Below, piece after piece: positions 40,886-50,564 of a DNA stretch of 64,000 bases. The position numbers were made by a program, and so were the translations under genes. The stretch lies in assembly GCF_014145335.1 (NCBI RefSeq), contig NZ_JACIVI010000003.1:62001-126000 (forward strand), written 5' to 3'. Origin of the DNA: Aquariibacter albus. Its GTDB lineage: Bacteria > Pseudomonadota > Gammaproteobacteria > Burkholderiales > Burkholderiaceae_C. Under the pieces are notes generated by a model. That model was given only the letters and a program-made list of their open reading frames with translations. It was not told the DNA's origin and did not search any database. Every line of letters starts with the position of its first letter. The stretch's first letter is position 1.

Positions 40886-40891
40886 ATTCTA
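40886..40891 (-). promoter_or_regulatory. -10-like element of uvrD, 6 bases before the start
   Basis: TAGAAT on the minus strand ends 6 bases before the uvrD ATG, so transcription would begin at or very near the A of the start codon. The -35 region is not recognisable. Confidence 0.4.
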
Positions 40892-40934
40892 GGAAGGCCC
40901 CCGCGGCCCCGCCGGGGCGAGCGACCCCGCCACC

Positions 40935-40940
40935 TAAAAT
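40935..40940 (+). promoter_or_regulatory. -10-like element upstream of valS
   Basis: TAAAAT on the plus strand, about 105 bases before the valS start, in the divergent region with uvrD. The -35 region is GC-rich and not recognisable. A leader of about 100 bases would follow. Confidence 0.35.
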
Positions 40941-41044
40941 CCGCCCCCTTGCCTGCCGGACGCCGCCGGCCCCTGCGCGGGGCCCGTCTTCCCCCGCCTC
41001 CCATTCCAAGAGCCCCGAGGGTCCTCGCGACCGTCGTTTCGCCC

Positions 41045-43921
41045 ATGACCGAGCTTGCCAAGTCCTTCGAACCCGCCCCCATCGAGCAGCGCTGGGGCCC
41101 GCGCTGGGAGCAGCAGCGGCTCTACGCGCCGACCCTGGACCCGGCCCGGCCCAGCTTCAGCATCCAGCTGCCGCCGCCCAACGTGACCGGCACGCTGCAC
41201 ATGGGCCATGCGTTCAACCAGACCATCATGGACGCGCTCACGCGCTTCCACCGCATGGCGGGGCACAACACCCTGTGGCTGCCGGGCACCGACCATGCCG
41301 GCATCGCCACCCAGATCGTGGTGGAGCGCCAGCTTCAGGCTCAGGGCGTGAGCCGCCACGCGCTGGGCCGCGCCGCTTTCCTGGAGAAGGTCTGGGACTG
41401 GAAGGCGCAGAGCGGGGCCACCATCACCCAGCAGATGCGCCGCATGGGCGCCAGCGTGGACTGGTCGCGCGAGTACTTCACCATGGACGCGGCCCGCGCC
41501 GAGGCCGTCACCGAGGCTTTCGTGCGCCTGCACGAGCAGGGCCTGATCTACCGCGGCAAGCGCCTGGTGAGCTGGGACCCGGTGCTGAAGTCCGCCGTCT
41601 CCGACCTGGAGGTCGAGAGCGAGGAGGAAGACGGTTTCCTCTGGCACATCCGCTACCCGGTCGAGGGCAGCACGGAATCGCTGGTGGTCGCCACCACGCG
41701 GCCGGAGACGATGCTGGGCGACACCGCGGTGATGGTGCATCCCGAGGACCCGCGCTACGCCCATCTGCTCGGCCAGCAGGTGCGGCTGCCGATCACCGGC
41801 CGCCTCGTGCCGGTGATCGCCGACGCCTATGTGGACAAGGACTTCGGCACCGGCGTCGTCAAGGTCACGCCCGCGCATGACCCGAACGACTACCAGGTCG
41901 GCCTGCGGCATGGCCTGCCCATGCTGACCATCTTCGACCTGGAGGCCCGGGTCCTCGATGCCGAGGGCGCGGCGGTGCCGGCGGCCCTCCAGGGCCTGGA
42001 CCGCTTCGCCGCGCGCAAGGCCATCGTCGCCCAGCTCGAGGCCGAAGGCCTGCTTGTCGAGACCAAGAAGCACAAGCTCATGGTGCCGCGCTGCGCCCGC
42101 ACCGGCCAGGTCATCGAGCCCATGCTGACCGACCAGTGGTTCGTCGCCATGAGCAAGCCCGCGCCCGACACCGGCAAGAGCATCGCCCAGGGCGCCATCG
42201 ACGCCGTGGCCTCGGGCGAGGTGCGCTTCGTGCCCGAGAACTGGGTCAACACCTACGACCAGTGGATGAAGAACATCCAGGACTGGTGCATCAGCCGCCA
42301 GCTCTGGTGGGGCCACCAGATCCCGGCCTGGTATGGCTCAGGCGGTGAGCTTTTCGTGGCTCGCAGCGAGGCCGAGGCCCGCGCCCAGGCCGAGGCCGCC
42401 GGCTACACCGGCCCGCTGACGCGCGACGAGGACGTGCTCGACACCTGGTTCTCCTCGGCCCTGGTGCCCTTCAGCACCCTGGGCTGGCCGGGCAAGACCA
42501 TCGAGCAGGACCTCTTCCTGCCCAGCAGCGTGCTGGTGACCGGCTACGACATCATCTTCTTCTGGGTCGCCCGGATGATCATGATGACCAAGCACTTCAC
42601 CCGGACGCCCGACTGCCCCGAGGGCCGGGTGCCCTTCAGGCATGTCTACATCCACGGCCTGGTGCTCGATGCGCAGGGCAAGAAGATGAGCAAGTCCGAG
42701 GGCAATGTGCTGGACCCGGTGGATCTGATCGACGGCATCGCCCTGGCCCCGCTGCTGGACAAGCGCACCCAGGGCCTGCGCAAGCCCGAGACGGCGCCCA
42801 AGGTGCGCAAGGCCACCGAGAAGGAGTTCCCCGAGGGCATCCCGGCCTATGGGGCCGATGCGCTGCGCTTCACCTTCGCGGCCATGGCCACGCTGGGCCG
42901 CTCGGTCAATTTCGACAGCAAGCGCTGCGAGGGCTACCGCAACTTCTGCAACAAGCTCTGGAACGCGACCCGCTTCGTGCTGATGAACTGCGAGGGTCAG
43001 GACTGTGGCCTGGCCGAGCATGGCGCGAACGAATGCGTGCCCGGCGGCTACCTCGACTTTTCCGCCGCCGACCGCTGGATCGTCGGCGAGCTGCAGCGCT
43101 GCGAGGCCGCGGTGGCCCAGGGCTTTGCCGACTACCGGCTCGACAACGTCGCGCAGTCGCTCTACAGCTTCGTCTGGGATGCCTACTGCGACTGGTATCT
43201 GGAGATCGCGAAGGTGCAGATCCAGGTCGGCGATGCCGCCCAGCAGCGCGCCACCCGCCGCACCCTGATCCGCGTGCTGGAGACGGTGCTGCGCCTGCTG
43301 CACCCGATCACGCCCTTCATCACCGCCGAACTCTGGGAGGCCGTGGCCCCGGTGGCCGGCCGCAAGGTGGCCGGCTCCGAGGTCAGCCTCGTGACCGCGG
43401 CCTATCCCAGGGCCCAGCTGGAGAAGGTCGATGCCGCGGCCGATGCCTGGGTCGCCCGGCTCAAGGGCCTGGTGGGCGCGGCCCGCCAGCTGCGCAGCGA
43501 GATGAACCTCTCGCCGGCCGAGCGCGTGCCCCTGCTGGTGCACGGCGAGGCCGCCGCGCTGGCCTTTGCCGAGGCCGCCGGCCCCCTGCTCAAGGCCCTG
43601 GCCAAGCTGGCCGAGGTCCAGCTCGTCGCCGAGCCGGCCGCCTTCGAGGCGGCCACCGCCACCGCGCCGGTCGGCGTGGAGCCGGGTGGCGGCCTGCGCT
43701 TCGCGCTGCACGTGGAGGTGGATGTCGAGGCCGAACGCGCCCGCCTGGCCAAGGAAATCGCCCGTCTCGAAGGCGAGATCGTCAAGGCCGAGGCCAAGCT
43801 GGGCAACGAGAGCTTCGTGGCCCGCGCGCCGGCCGCGGTGGTCGAGCAGGAGCGTGCCCGCCTGGCCGGCTTCGTCGAGACCCTGGCCCGCCTGCGCGGC
43901 CAGCACGCCCGCCTCGTCTGA
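41045..43921 (+). CDS. valS: Valyl-tRNA synthetase
   Basis: 958 residues, class Ia. The HIGH-type motif is [17 protein letters not shown] (HMGH), KMSKS is intact ([10 protein letters not shown]), the editing domain lies between ([17 protein letters not shown]), DNPDDYQ-like and [11 protein letters not shown] are present, and a C-terminal coiled-coil arm follows the tRNA-binding domain. It charges tRNA-Val. The start [10 protein letters not shown] at 41045 agrees with family members; the open frame extends far upstream without coding meaning because it runs antisense to uvrD. Confidence 0.98.
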   Translation: MTELAKSFEPAPIEQRWGPRWEQQRLYAPTLDPARPSFSIQLPPPNVTGTLHMGHAFNQTIMDALTRFHRMAGHNTLWLPGTDHAGIATQIVVERQLQAQGVSRHALGRAAFLEKVWDWKAQSGATITQQMRRMGASVDWSREYFTMDAARAEAVTEAFVRLHEQGLIYRGKRLVSWDPVLKSAVSDLEVESEEEDGFLWHIRYPVEGSTESLVVATTRPETMLGDTAVMVHPEDPRYAHLLGQQVRLPITGRLVPVIADAYVDKDFGTGVVKVTPAHDPNDYQVGLRHGLPMLTIFDLEARVLDAEGAAVPAALQGLDRFAARKAIVAQLEAEGLLVETKKHKLMVPRCARTGQVIEPMLTDQWFVAMSKPAPDTGKSIAQGAIDAVASGEVRFVPENWVNTYDQWMKNIQDWCISRQLWWGHQIPAWYGSGGELFVARSEAEARAQAEAAGYTGPLTRDEDVLDTWFSSALVPFSTLGWPGKTIEQDLFLPSSVLVTGYDIIFFWVARMIMMTKHFTRTPDCPEGRVPFRHVYIHGLVLDAQGKKMSKSEGNVLDPVDLIDGIALAPLLDKRTQGLRKPETAPKVRKATEKEFPEGIPAYGADALRFTFAAMATLGRSVNFDSKRCEGYRNFCNKLWNATRFVLMNCEGQDCGLAEHGANECVPGGYLDFSAADRWIVGELQRCEAAVAQGFADYRLDNVAQSLYSFVWDAYCDWYLEIAKVQIQVGDAAQQRATRRTLIRVLETVLRLLHPITPFITAELWEAVAPVAGRKVAGSEVSLVTAAYPRAQLEKVDAAADAWVARLKGLVGAARQLRSEMNLSPAERVPLLVHGEAAALAFAEAAGPLLKALAKLAEVQLVAEPAAFEAATATAPVGVEPGGGLRFALHVEVDVEAERARLAKEIARLEGEIVKAEAKLGNESFVARAPAAVVEQERARLAGFVETLARLRGQHARLV

Positions 43922-43941
43922 CCCGGCCGGAGACCCGCCCC

Positions 43942-44307
43942 ATGCTCGCCTCGCTGCAGCAGCTCCCGGTGGCCTGGCAGACCGTCGGTCTGCTGCTGCT
44001 GAGCAATGTCTTCATGACCTTCGCCTGGTACGGCCACCTCAAGACCCTGGGCGGCAAGCCCTGGATCGTGGCCGTGGGGGTCAGCTGGGGCATCGCCCTC
44101 TTCGAGTACCTGCTGATGGTGCCGGCCAACCGCATCGGCGCCACGCAGTTCAGCGTCGGCCAGCTGAAGATCATGCAGGAGGTGATCACCCTGTCGGTCT
44201 TCGTGCCCTTCGCCGTCTTCTACCTGCGCGAGCCGCTGAAGCTCGACTACCTGTGGGCTGGCCTGTGCATGGTCGGCGCGGTGTATTTCATCTTCCGATC
44301 GCCCTGA
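43942..44307 (+). CDS. DUF486 family membrane protein
   Basis: 121 residues with four membrane helices, resembling half of a drug/metabolite transporter. Typical DUF486 stretches are SNVFMTFAWYGHLK, WGIALFEYLLMVPANRIG, FSVGQLKIMQEVITLSVFVPFAVFYL and LCMVGAVYFIF. The function of the family is unknown. It follows valS by 20 bases and is closed by an intrinsic terminator. Confidence 0.88.
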   Translation: MLASLQQLPVAWQTVGLLLLSNVFMTFAWYGHLKTLGGKPWIVAVGVSWGIALFEYLLMVPANRIGATQFSVGQLKIMQEVITLSVFVPFAVFYLREPLKLDYLWAGLCMVGAVYFIFRSP

Positions 44308-44340
44308 GTTGCGGCCAGGCCACCTGGGCGGCGGCACCGA

Positions 44341-44358
44341 ATGACAGAAATGTGACAA
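44341..44358 (-). promoter_or_regulatory. PHO-box-like direct repeat
   Basis: On the minus strand the 18 bases read as two TGTCA-type repeats 11 bases apart and match the PhoB consensus (CTGTCATAAAACTGTCAT) at 13 of 18 positions. It lies 60 bases before the DUF47-pit pair, but in reverse orientation and upstream of a terminator hairpin, so its use is uncertain. Confidence 0.4.
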
Positions 44359-44363
44359 TGCGC

Positions 44364-44387
44364 CGCCCCGTCCGACGGGGCGTTTTT
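44364..44387 (+). terminator. Intrinsic terminator after valS and the DUF486 gene
   Basis: 8 bp perfect stem (CGCCCCGT at 44364-44371 with complement at 44375-44382), 3-base loop and five T. It separates the valS unit from the phosphate transport genes, whose promoter must be at or after this point or read through it. Confidence 0.8.
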
Positions 44388-44417
44388 GCGTGTCTCCCTC
44401 TCGAACGGACGGCGTCC

Positions 44418-45065
44418 ATGGTCTTCGGCAAGCTGCTGCCCCGCGAGGGCAATTTCTTCGAACTGTTCAACGAACACGGCACCCATGTGGTGGCCGGTGC
44501 GCGGGCCTTCCAGCGCATGCTGGAGGGTTACGGCAACCTGACGGAACGCGAGCATCAGGCCGCTCTGGTGGACGAGGCCGAGCACGACGCCGACCGCGTG
44601 ACCGCCGAGGTCAACCGCCTGCTGCACACCACCTTCATCACGCCGCTGGACCGTGACCAGATCCACGGCCTGATCAATGCGATGGACGACATCGTCGACC
44701 TGATGCAGGACGCCGCCGAGACCATGAGCCTCTACGACGTGCGCCGCGTCAACGACGAGGCCCTGCAGCTCGGCCAGCTCTCGGCCCGCTGCTGCGAGCG
44801 CGTGCAGCATGCGGTCAGCCTGCTGCCCAAGCTCAGCCAGCCCACCGCGGTGGAGGCGGCCCGCAAGACCTGCAAGGAAATCGACCAGCTCGAATCCGAG
44901 GCCGACAAGGTCATGCGCACCGCGATGAGCCGCCTGTTCCGCGAGGAGCAGGACGTGCGCGAGCTGATCAAGATGAAGGCCGTCTACGAGATGCTCGAGA
45001 CCATCACCGACCTGTGCAAGGACGTGGCCAAGCAGATCGAGGGCATCGTCCTCGAGAACTCGTGA
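44418..45065 (+). CDS. DUF47 family PhoU-like protein, partner of PiT
   Basis: 215 residues, nearly all helical, with the PhoU-like heptad patterns EHDADRVTAEVNRLLHTTFITPLDRDQIHGLINAMDDIVD and EIDQLESEADKVMRTAMSRLF. Proteins of this family are encoded next to PiT phosphate permeases and are thought to regulate them. It is 18 bases before pit and surely in one operon with it. Confidence 0.9.
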   Translation: MVFGKLLPREGNFFELFNEHGTHVVAGARAFQRMLEGYGNLTEREHQAALVDEAEHDADRVTAEVNRLLHTTFITPLDRDQIHGLINAMDDIVDLMQDAAETMSLYDVRRVNDEALQLGQLSARCCERVQHAVSLLPKLSQPTAVEAARKTCKEIDQLESEADKVMRTAMSRLFREEQDVRELIKMKAVYEMLETITDLCKDVAKQIEGIVLENS

Positions 45066-45083
45066 CCGGGGCCGGGGCACGCC

Positions 45084-46094
45084 ATGGGTGAGGTCGAGAT
45101 CGGCTTCTGGGTCGTCGCGCTGCTGGTCCTGCTGGCCATCGGCTTCGACTTCATGAACGGCTTCCACGACGCGGCGAACTCCATCGCCACCGTCGTCTCC
45201 ACCGGGGTGCTGAAGCCGCAGCACGCGGTGGTCTTCGCCGCCTTCTTCAACTTCGTCGCCATCTTCATCTTCCACCTCGCGGTGGCGGCGACGGTCGGCA
45301 AGGGCATCGTGCAGCCCGGGGTGATCGACCAGCATGTCGTCTTCGGCGCGCTGATCGGCGCGATCGCCTGGAACGTCATCACCTGGTACTTCGGCATTCC
45401 TTCGTCGAGCTCGCATGCCCTGATCGGGGGCATCGTCGGTGCGACGCTGGCCAAGGCCGGACCCTCGGTGCTGATCGCCACCGGCATCGGCCGCACGGTG
45501 GCCTTCATCTTCGTGTCGCCCTTCCTGGGCTTCCTGCTCGGCTCGCTGCTGATGGTGGCCGTGGCCTGGATCTTCCGCGGCAAGACGCCGCTGAAGATCG
45601 ACCGCTGGTTCCGTCGCCTGCAGCTGGTCTCGGCCGGTCTCTACAGCCTGGGCCATGGCGGCAACGATGCGCAGAAGACCATCGGCATCATCTGGATGCT
45701 GCTGATCGCCAGCGGCTACGCGGCCAGCAGCGACGCGGCGCCGCCCTGGTGGGTGATCTGGTCCTGCTACATCGCGATCGCGGCGGGCACCATGTTCGGC
45801 GGCTGGCGCATCGTCAAGACCATGGGCCAGCGCCTGACCAAGCTCAAGCCGGTCGGTGGCTTCTGTGCCGAGACCGGGGGGGCGATCACGCTCTTCCTGG
45901 CGTCCTTCCTCGGCATCCCGGTCTCGACCACGCACACCATCACCGGGGCCATCGTCGGCGTCGGCTCGACCCGGCGGATGTCGGCGGTGCGCTGGGGCCT
46001 GGCGGGCACCATCGTCTGGGCCTGGATCTTCACGATCCCGGCCTCGGCCCTGATCGCGGCGATCTTCTATGGCGTCAGCCTGCTGATCTTCTGA
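45084..46094 (+). CDS. pit: PiT family inorganic phosphate transporter
   Basis: 336 residues with about ten membrane helices. Both PiT signatures are present: FDFMNGFHDAANSIATVVSTG near the N terminus and YSLGHGGNDAQKTIGII in the second half, plus IPVSTTHTITGAIVGVGS. PiT proteins import phosphate, usually as a metal-phosphate complex, driven by the proton gradient. Downstream is a bidirectional terminator. Confidence 0.95.
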   Translation: MGEVEIGFWVVALLVLLAIGFDFMNGFHDAANSIATVVSTGVLKPQHAVVFAAFFNFVAIFIFHLAVAATVGKGIVQPGVIDQHVVFGALIGAIAWNVITWYFGIPSSSSHALIGGIVGATLAKAGPSVLIATGIGRTVAFIFVSPFLGFLLGSLLMVAVAWIFRGKTPLKIDRWFRRLQLVSAGLYSLGHGGNDAQKTIGIIWMLLIASGYAASSDAAPPWWVIWSCYIAIAAGTMFGGWRIVKTMGQRLTKLKPVGGFCAETGGAITLFLASFLGIPVSTTHTITGAIVGVGSTRRMSAVRWGLAGTIVWAWIFTIPASALIAAIFYGVSLLIF

Positions 46095-46117
46095 TCCGTC
46101 CGGCCGGCGCGCCCAGT

Positions 46118-46145
46118 AAAAAGGCTGCCCGCGGGCAGCCTTTTT
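46118..46145. terminator. Bidirectional intrinsic terminator between pit and the MxaD-like gene
   Basis: A perfect 28-base palindrome with arm AAAAAGGCTGCCCG (46118-46131) and its complement ending in five T at 46145. It works equally on both strands and stops the convergent units pit and the MxaD-like operon. Confidence 0.9.
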
Positions 46146-46168
46146 CATGACCGCGGCTCAGGCCCGGT

Positions 46169-46699
46169 TCACTTTTTCTCGGCCAGGGCCTTGAGGTTCT
46201 GCAGGCCGGACTGGTAGACGCCGGTGATGGCCTTGACCGCGGCCTCGTCGTTCTGGTCCGGCGGCGGGTCGTTGTTCGGGTAGCCGCGGTAGAAGGCGCC
46301 GCGCCACTGCACCTTGGCCTTGCCGCCCTCGTCCATCACGGTGATCGTGGAGGTGTAGTTCGTCACCGGCAGCGCCCCGCCGTCCTTGGCGCGGTAGCTG
46401 TAGCTCATCTTCTCGGCGTTGTAGCCTTCGAGCGTCTCGGTCAGCGCGCCACCGTTCTTCAGCTTGAGCTGGCGCACCGAGCCGACTTCATTGCCCTTGT
46501 CCGCCGGGCTCTCGGCCACGGCGGGGTGCCATTTGCTGAGCGCGTTGAAGTCCTTGATCAGGGCCCAGACGGCAGCCGGCGTGGCGTCGATGGTGATGAC
46601 TTCGGTGGCCTTCTGGCGCGTCGGGCCGTGGGCCAGGGCGATCGTGGGCGCGAAGGCCAGCGCGACAGCGGCGCAGGCCAGGCGGCGGGAAAACCTCAT
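46169..46699 (-). CDS. MxaD-like SRPBCC family periplasmic protein
   Basis: 176 residues: a signal peptide with cleavage near ALAHG (residue 26), then an SRPBCC/polyketide cyclase-like fold. The stretches KATEVITIDATPAAVWALIKDF, WHPAVAES, LKLKNGGALTETLEGY and VQWRGAFYRGYP resemble MxaD, an accessory protein of methanol dehydrogenase systems. AGGAGA stands a few bases before the ATG. It is the last gene of the unit with the beta-propeller protein and the two-component pair. The dehydrogenase itself is not in the window. Confidence 0.82.
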   Translation of the reverse strand: MRFSRRLACAAVALAFAPTIALAHGPTRQKATEVITIDATPAAVWALIKDFNALSKWHPAVAESPADKGNEVGSVRQLKLKNGGALTETLEGYNAEKMSYSYRAKDGGALPVTNYTSTITVMDEGGKAKVQWRGAFYRGYPNNDPPPDQNDEAAVKAITGVYQSGLQNLKALAEKK

Positions 46700-46766
46700 C
46701 TTGTCTCCTGGGAGGGAAGGAAGGGAAGGGGATGACGCTCGAAGGGCGCCTTGCTTCACCGTGGGG

Positions 46767-47816
46767 TCAGGGTCGGGTCGGATCGGGCCCGGCGCGCGGC
46801 ACGCCGGTGAAGGCACCGAAGCCGCGCGGGTTGCTGCCGACCGGCAGCGTCGCAAGTGTCCGGCCGCTCGCACCGTCGAGCACGGTCACATTGTCATCCA
46901 TCCAATTCACGACCAGCACCTGCCGGCCCAGCGTGGCCACGCCCTCGGGGTAGCCGAAGCCGGGCAGGGTGTCGATCACGCGCAGCGTGTCCGGATCGAT
47001 CACGCTGACCGAGTCGCTGCCCTGGTTGCTCACATAGAGGCGTCGCCCGCCGTCGGCCAGCGCGGCGCTGTAGGGCCGCTTGCCGACCGCCACCGTCCCG
47101 AGCGGAGCCAGGCTGCGTGCATCGAGCACGCTCACGCTGTCGCCGTACACGTTCAGCACGTAGAGCCGCTCGCGCTGCGGGTCGTGCGTGAGCGCGAAGG
47201 GGTGGGCGCCGACCGCCGCCTGCGCACGTACGCTGCGGCGGACCGGGTCGATCACGCTGACACGGTCCTCGTCGCGCTCGACCACATAGACGCTGTGGCC
47301 GTCCGGATGCACCGCCACGCCGGCCGGTGCGCGGCCCAGGGGCAGGGCCCAGCGCTCGGCCAGGGTCGAGGCCTCCAGCACCAGCAGTCGGCCCCCGAAC
47401 CAATCGGCCAGGTAGACGCTGCGGCCGTCGGGGCTGACGGCGAGGCCGACGGCGCCGCCACCGGCCTTGACCCGGGCGACCACCTGCAGGGTGCGCAGGT
47501 CGAGGGCCACGACTTCGTCGCTGCCGGGGTTGCTGACGTAGGCCCGGTCCCCCTGCGGGCTGACGGCGATGCCGGCCGGGCCCTGGCCCACCGCCACGGT
47601 GGCGCGCACGCGCAGCGTGGCGAGGTCGATCACCGAGACGTCGTGGCTGCCCTGGTTGGTGATCAGGGCCAGGCCTGGCTCGGCCTGGACCGCTGCGGCG
47701 GCAAACAGCCAGGCTGCGGCGAGCCAGCCCCTGCTTCGGGTCCGGAGGCGCCCGGGCGGGTCCGCCGGGCGGGGCCCGAGGCGAGGCGGACGGAGACGGT
47801 GCGGCAAGCGGCTCAT
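46767..47816 (-). CDS. YVTN-type beta-propeller protein, exported
   Basis: 349 residues. A basic N terminus and a hydrophobic segment ending at VQAEPG (about residue 46) suggest secretion. The rest is seven blades with repeated motifs of the form xVSVIDxxTLxVxATVxVGxxPxGIAVxPxGxxxYVxN. Such proteins occur next to PQQ-dependent alcohol dehydrogenase genes and may bind or sense cofactors; the function is not established. The ATG overlaps the histidine kinase stop by four bases. Confidence 0.85.
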   Translation of the reverse strand: MSRLPHRLRPPRLGPRPADPPGRLRTRSRGWLAAAWLFAAAAVQAEPGLALITNQGSHDVSVIDLATLRVRATVAVGQGPAGIAVSPQGDRAYVSNPGSDEVVALDLRTLQVVARVKAGGGAVGLAVSPDGRSVYLADWFGGRLLVLEASTLAERWALPLGRAPAGVAVHPDGHSVYVVERDEDRVSVIDPVRRSVRAQAAVGAHPFALTHDPQRERLYVLNVYGDSVSVLDARSLAPLGTVAVGKRPYSAALADGGRRLYVSNQGSDSVSVIDPDTLRVIDTLPGFGYPEGVATLGRQVLVVNWMDDNVTVLDGASGRTLATLPVGSNPRGFGAFTGVPRAGPDPTRP

Positions 47817-49711
47817 GCGTCCGATGGGAGGGTCTCGGTCCCGGTCGGTTCCCCGGGGTTGACCCGGGGCGGCAGGCCCCGCCGGCCCAGCTTGAAGCTG
47901 ATCATGGCCCGCAGGCGCTGGGGCGTGACCGGCTTGGTCAGCAGGTGGAAGCCGAGCGCCTCGGCCTGGTCCTCGTGGCCGCCCAGCGTGCTGCCGGTGA
48001 TCATCAGGGCGGGCAGTTCGGCCAGGCCAGCCTGGGCCCGCAGGCGCTTGAGGGCCTGCAGGCCGTTGCCGTCAGGCAGCCGGTAGTCGACCAGCACGAG
48101 GTCCGGCCGCTGTCCCGCCGGGGCCCCCAGGGCCAGCCAGGCCTCCAGCGCGCCGAGGCTGTCGACGGCATCGACCTGGGCCTGCCAGCCTTCCAGCAGC
48201 ACGCGCAGGCCGTCGCGCACCGCCGCCTCGTCCTCGACGATCAGGATGCGCCGTCCGGCCAGGGTCAGCTCGGGCCCGCGGCGGGGCGGCGCCGCGGCCG
48301 GCGCGCTGCGGGGCAGCCGGCCGGCCGGCAGTGCGAGGCAGAAGACCGAGCCGCGGCCCGGCCAGGAGCGCAGGGTCACCGGGGCGTCCATCAGCCGTGC
48401 CAGCCGGCGCACGATGGCCAGGCCCAGCCCCAGGCCCTTGCGCTCCTGCGGCGCCAGCGCAGGCCGGCCCGGCGCCTGGTAGAACTCGTCGAAGATCCGC
48501 TCCTGCTCGGCGGGCGTGATGCCGACGCCGCTGTCCCAGACTTCGATCCGCACCTGCCCGCCGCGGCGGCGCGCGGCCACCAGCACGCCGCCGTCCTGGG
48601 TGTAGCGGATGGCGTTGGCCAGCAGGTTGCGGACGATGCGATCGACCAGCACCGGGTCGGCGAAGAAGGCCTGCTCCAGGCCCCGGAAGCGAAGCTCCAG
48701 GCCCTTCTCGAAAGCGATCGGCGCGTACTGCAGCCGCAGGCGTGCGAAGAGCTGCGCGCAGGCATGGTGGGCCGGCACGGGCTCGACGATGCCTGAATCG
48801 ATCTTGCTGAGGTCCAGCAGCTCGCCGAACAGGGCTTCCAGCGCCTCGACCGAGCTGTTGATGCTGTTGACCAGGCTCAGCACCTCATGCTGGTCGCGCG
48901 TGCGGGCCCGAAGGGCTTCGGCGAACAGGCCGAGGGCGTGCAGGGGCTGGCGCAGGTCGTGGCTGGCCGCGGCCAGGAACTGGGTCTTCGCCCGGCTGGC
49001 CGTTTCGGCGGCGCGGCGGGCCTGCTCGGCCACGGCCTTCTCGGTCTGCAGCTGCTCGGCCAGGCCTTCGGTGCGGACCTTCAGGCGGATCGTCCGCTCG
49101 AAGGTGGCCCGGTAGACCCGGCCCAGGGTGGCCGTCATCGCGAAGGCCAGGCCCAGCACCCCGGCCAGCACCGGGCCGCCATGGTTGGGGTCGATCGCGA
49201 CCCGGGCGATCAGCGGCAGCAGGGCCAGCCCGATGAAGCTGGCGAAGACGCGGAACTGGGGCGCCAGCAAGGTGATCGAGCCGACCGCGTAGCTGTAGAC
49301 GATGACGATCAGGGCGGTCTGCGACAGCGCCGAGCCGTGGCCGTAGAGCAGCCACGGGGCCAGCCCCCAGACGACGCCCGAGGCCATCACGCTGGCGTTC
49401 CAGCGCTGCAGCCACAGGGCGGCCTCGGCTTCGCGTGCGAGGGGCGGCAGGCGGCTGTAGCGCTTGCGCAGCAGCAGGCGGCTCAGCCAGACCCCGGCGA
49501 AGACCGCGCCCCAGCCCCAGACGGCCCGCGCGGGGGCCGTCGGCAGGAAGATCGCGACGACGACCAGGGCCCCCAGCAGATTGCCGAACAGCGAGACCGC
49601 GACCTGTGCATACAGCGCGGCGACCTTGTCGGGCAGCAGGCGCGCGTCGCTGAGGAACGCGTCGTCGTGGCTCGGAAGGGGCAGACCGGCGACGTCGGTC
49701 GCCGCGTTCAT
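47813..49711 (-). CDS. Hybrid sensor histidine kinase/response regulator
   Basis: 632 residues. Six or seven membrane helices fill residues 30-200 with no periplasmic sensor domain; then a coiled-coil, the HisKA domain with the phosphorylated His in AAASHDLRQPLHALGL (His251), an HATPase domain (NLLANAIRYTQ, VWDSGVGI, GLGLGLAIVRRL) and a C-terminal receiver domain with VLVDYRLPDGNGL. It overlaps the response regulator gene by four bases. Signal likely reaches the membrane part or comes from the co-encoded propeller protein (inference). Confidence 0.93.
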   Translation of the reverse strand: MNAATDVAGLPLPSHDDAFLSDARLLPDKVAALYAQVAVSLFGNLLGALVVVAIFLPTAPARAVWGWGAVFAGVWLSRLLLRKRYSRLPPLAREAEAALWLQRWNASVMASGVVWGLAPWLLYGHGSALSQTALIVIVYSYAVGSITLLAPQFRVFASFIGLALLPLIARVAIDPNHGGPVLAGVLGLAFAMTATLGRVYRATFERTIRLKVRTEGLAEQLQTEKAVAEQARRAAETASRAKTQFLAAASHDLRQPLHALGLFAEALRARTRDQHEVLSLVNSINSSVEALEALFGELLDLSKIDSGIVEPVPAHHACAQLFARLRLQYAPIAFEKGLELRFRGLEQAFFADPVLVDRIVRNLLANAIRYTQDGGVLVAARRRGGQVRIEVWDSGVGITPAEQERIFDEFYQAPGRPALAPQERKGLGLGLAIVRRLARLMDAPVTLRSWPGRGSVFCLALPAGRLPRSAPAAAPPRRGPELTLAGRRILIVEDEAAVRDGLRVLLEGWQAQVDAVDSLGALEAWLALGAPAGQRPDLVLVDYRLPDGNGLQALKRLRAQAGLAELPALMITGSTLGGHEDQAEALGFHLLTKPVTPQRLRAMISFKLGRRGLPPRVNPGEPTGTETLPSDA

Positions 49712-50439
49712 TTGACGTCGTTGACCAGCGCCGCCGGGCTGCGCTGCGGTCGCTGCCAGCCGGGCAGGAAGCTGCCCTGCACCGACATCTGGCCGACCGC
49801 CAGCACGGCCTGGGTGCGCGTGTTCACGCCCAGTGCGCGCAGCACCGCGGCGACATGGTCCTTGATGGTCTCGACCGACAGCCCCAGCTCGCGCGCGATG
49901 ACCTTGTTCGGCTTGCCTTGCAGCAGCAGCGCCAGCACGTCGGTCTGGCGCGGTGTGAGGCCCAGCTCGGCCAGCGAGACCTGGGCGGGCATCGCCTCCC
50001 CGCGGGGCGAGACACCCAGACTGGCGGCCGCGCCGGCCGTGGCGGCTTCGGTGCTCATCGGCGGCACGTAGATGCCGCCGGACATGACCAGCAGCAGGGC
50101 GGCGGTCAGCTCTTCGGTGCTGGCGCGCTTGGAGACGAAGCCCATCGCACCCAGGTCGATGGCCCGGATCACGTCCTGGTTGCTGTTCGCCCCGGAGATC
50201 ACGACCACCGGCAGCGCAGGATGCTGTTCGCGCAGCTCGGCCAGCAGGTCGAAGCCATCGGCATCGCCGAGCTGGAGGTCGAGCAGCACCAGCTCATGGT
50301 CGGCGCCTTCGGACAGCAGGCTCCGGGCGGCGGCCGCGCTGTCGGCCTCGACCACGATCGAGCCCGGATGAAGGCTCTCGATGAGTGCCTTCATGCCGGA
50401 CAAGACCAGAGGATGGTCGTCAATCAGCAACACCCGCAT
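49708..50439 (-). CDS. LuxR family (NarL type) response regulator
   Basis: 243 residues. Receiver domain with the acidic pair in LLIDDHP, phospho-acceptor Asp54 in VLLDLQLGDADG and Lys in GFVSKRAS; a linker; and a LuxR helix-turn-helix (LGLTPRQTDVLALLLQGKPNKVIARELGLSVETIKDHV). It is the first gene of the four-gene unit and expected to bind DNA after phosphorylation by the overlapping hybrid kinase. The start MRVLLIDDHP at 50439 is the family start. Confidence 0.94.
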   Translation of the reverse strand: MRVLLIDDHPLVLSGMKALIESLHPGSIVVEADSAAAARSLLSEGADHELVLLDLQLGDADGFDLLAELREQHPALPVVVISGANSNQDVIRAIDLGAMGFVSKRASTEELTAALLLVMSGGIYVPPMSTEAATAGAAASLGVSPRGEAMPAQVSLAELGLTPRQTDVLALLLQGKPNKVIARELGLSVETIKDHVAAVLRALGVNTRTQAVLAVGQMSVQGSFLPGWQRPQRSPAALVNDVK

Positions 50440-50564
50440 CGTCCTGTCCTTCCATCCCTGTGACTTTTGGGTCCGCTTGTGCGGATCGAATGGTCGGGAT
50501 GCTAGCCGAGCTTTCCCCCTCGTTGGAGGGGGAGCGGCCCGGATTCGGGGGGCTGGCCACCGGC

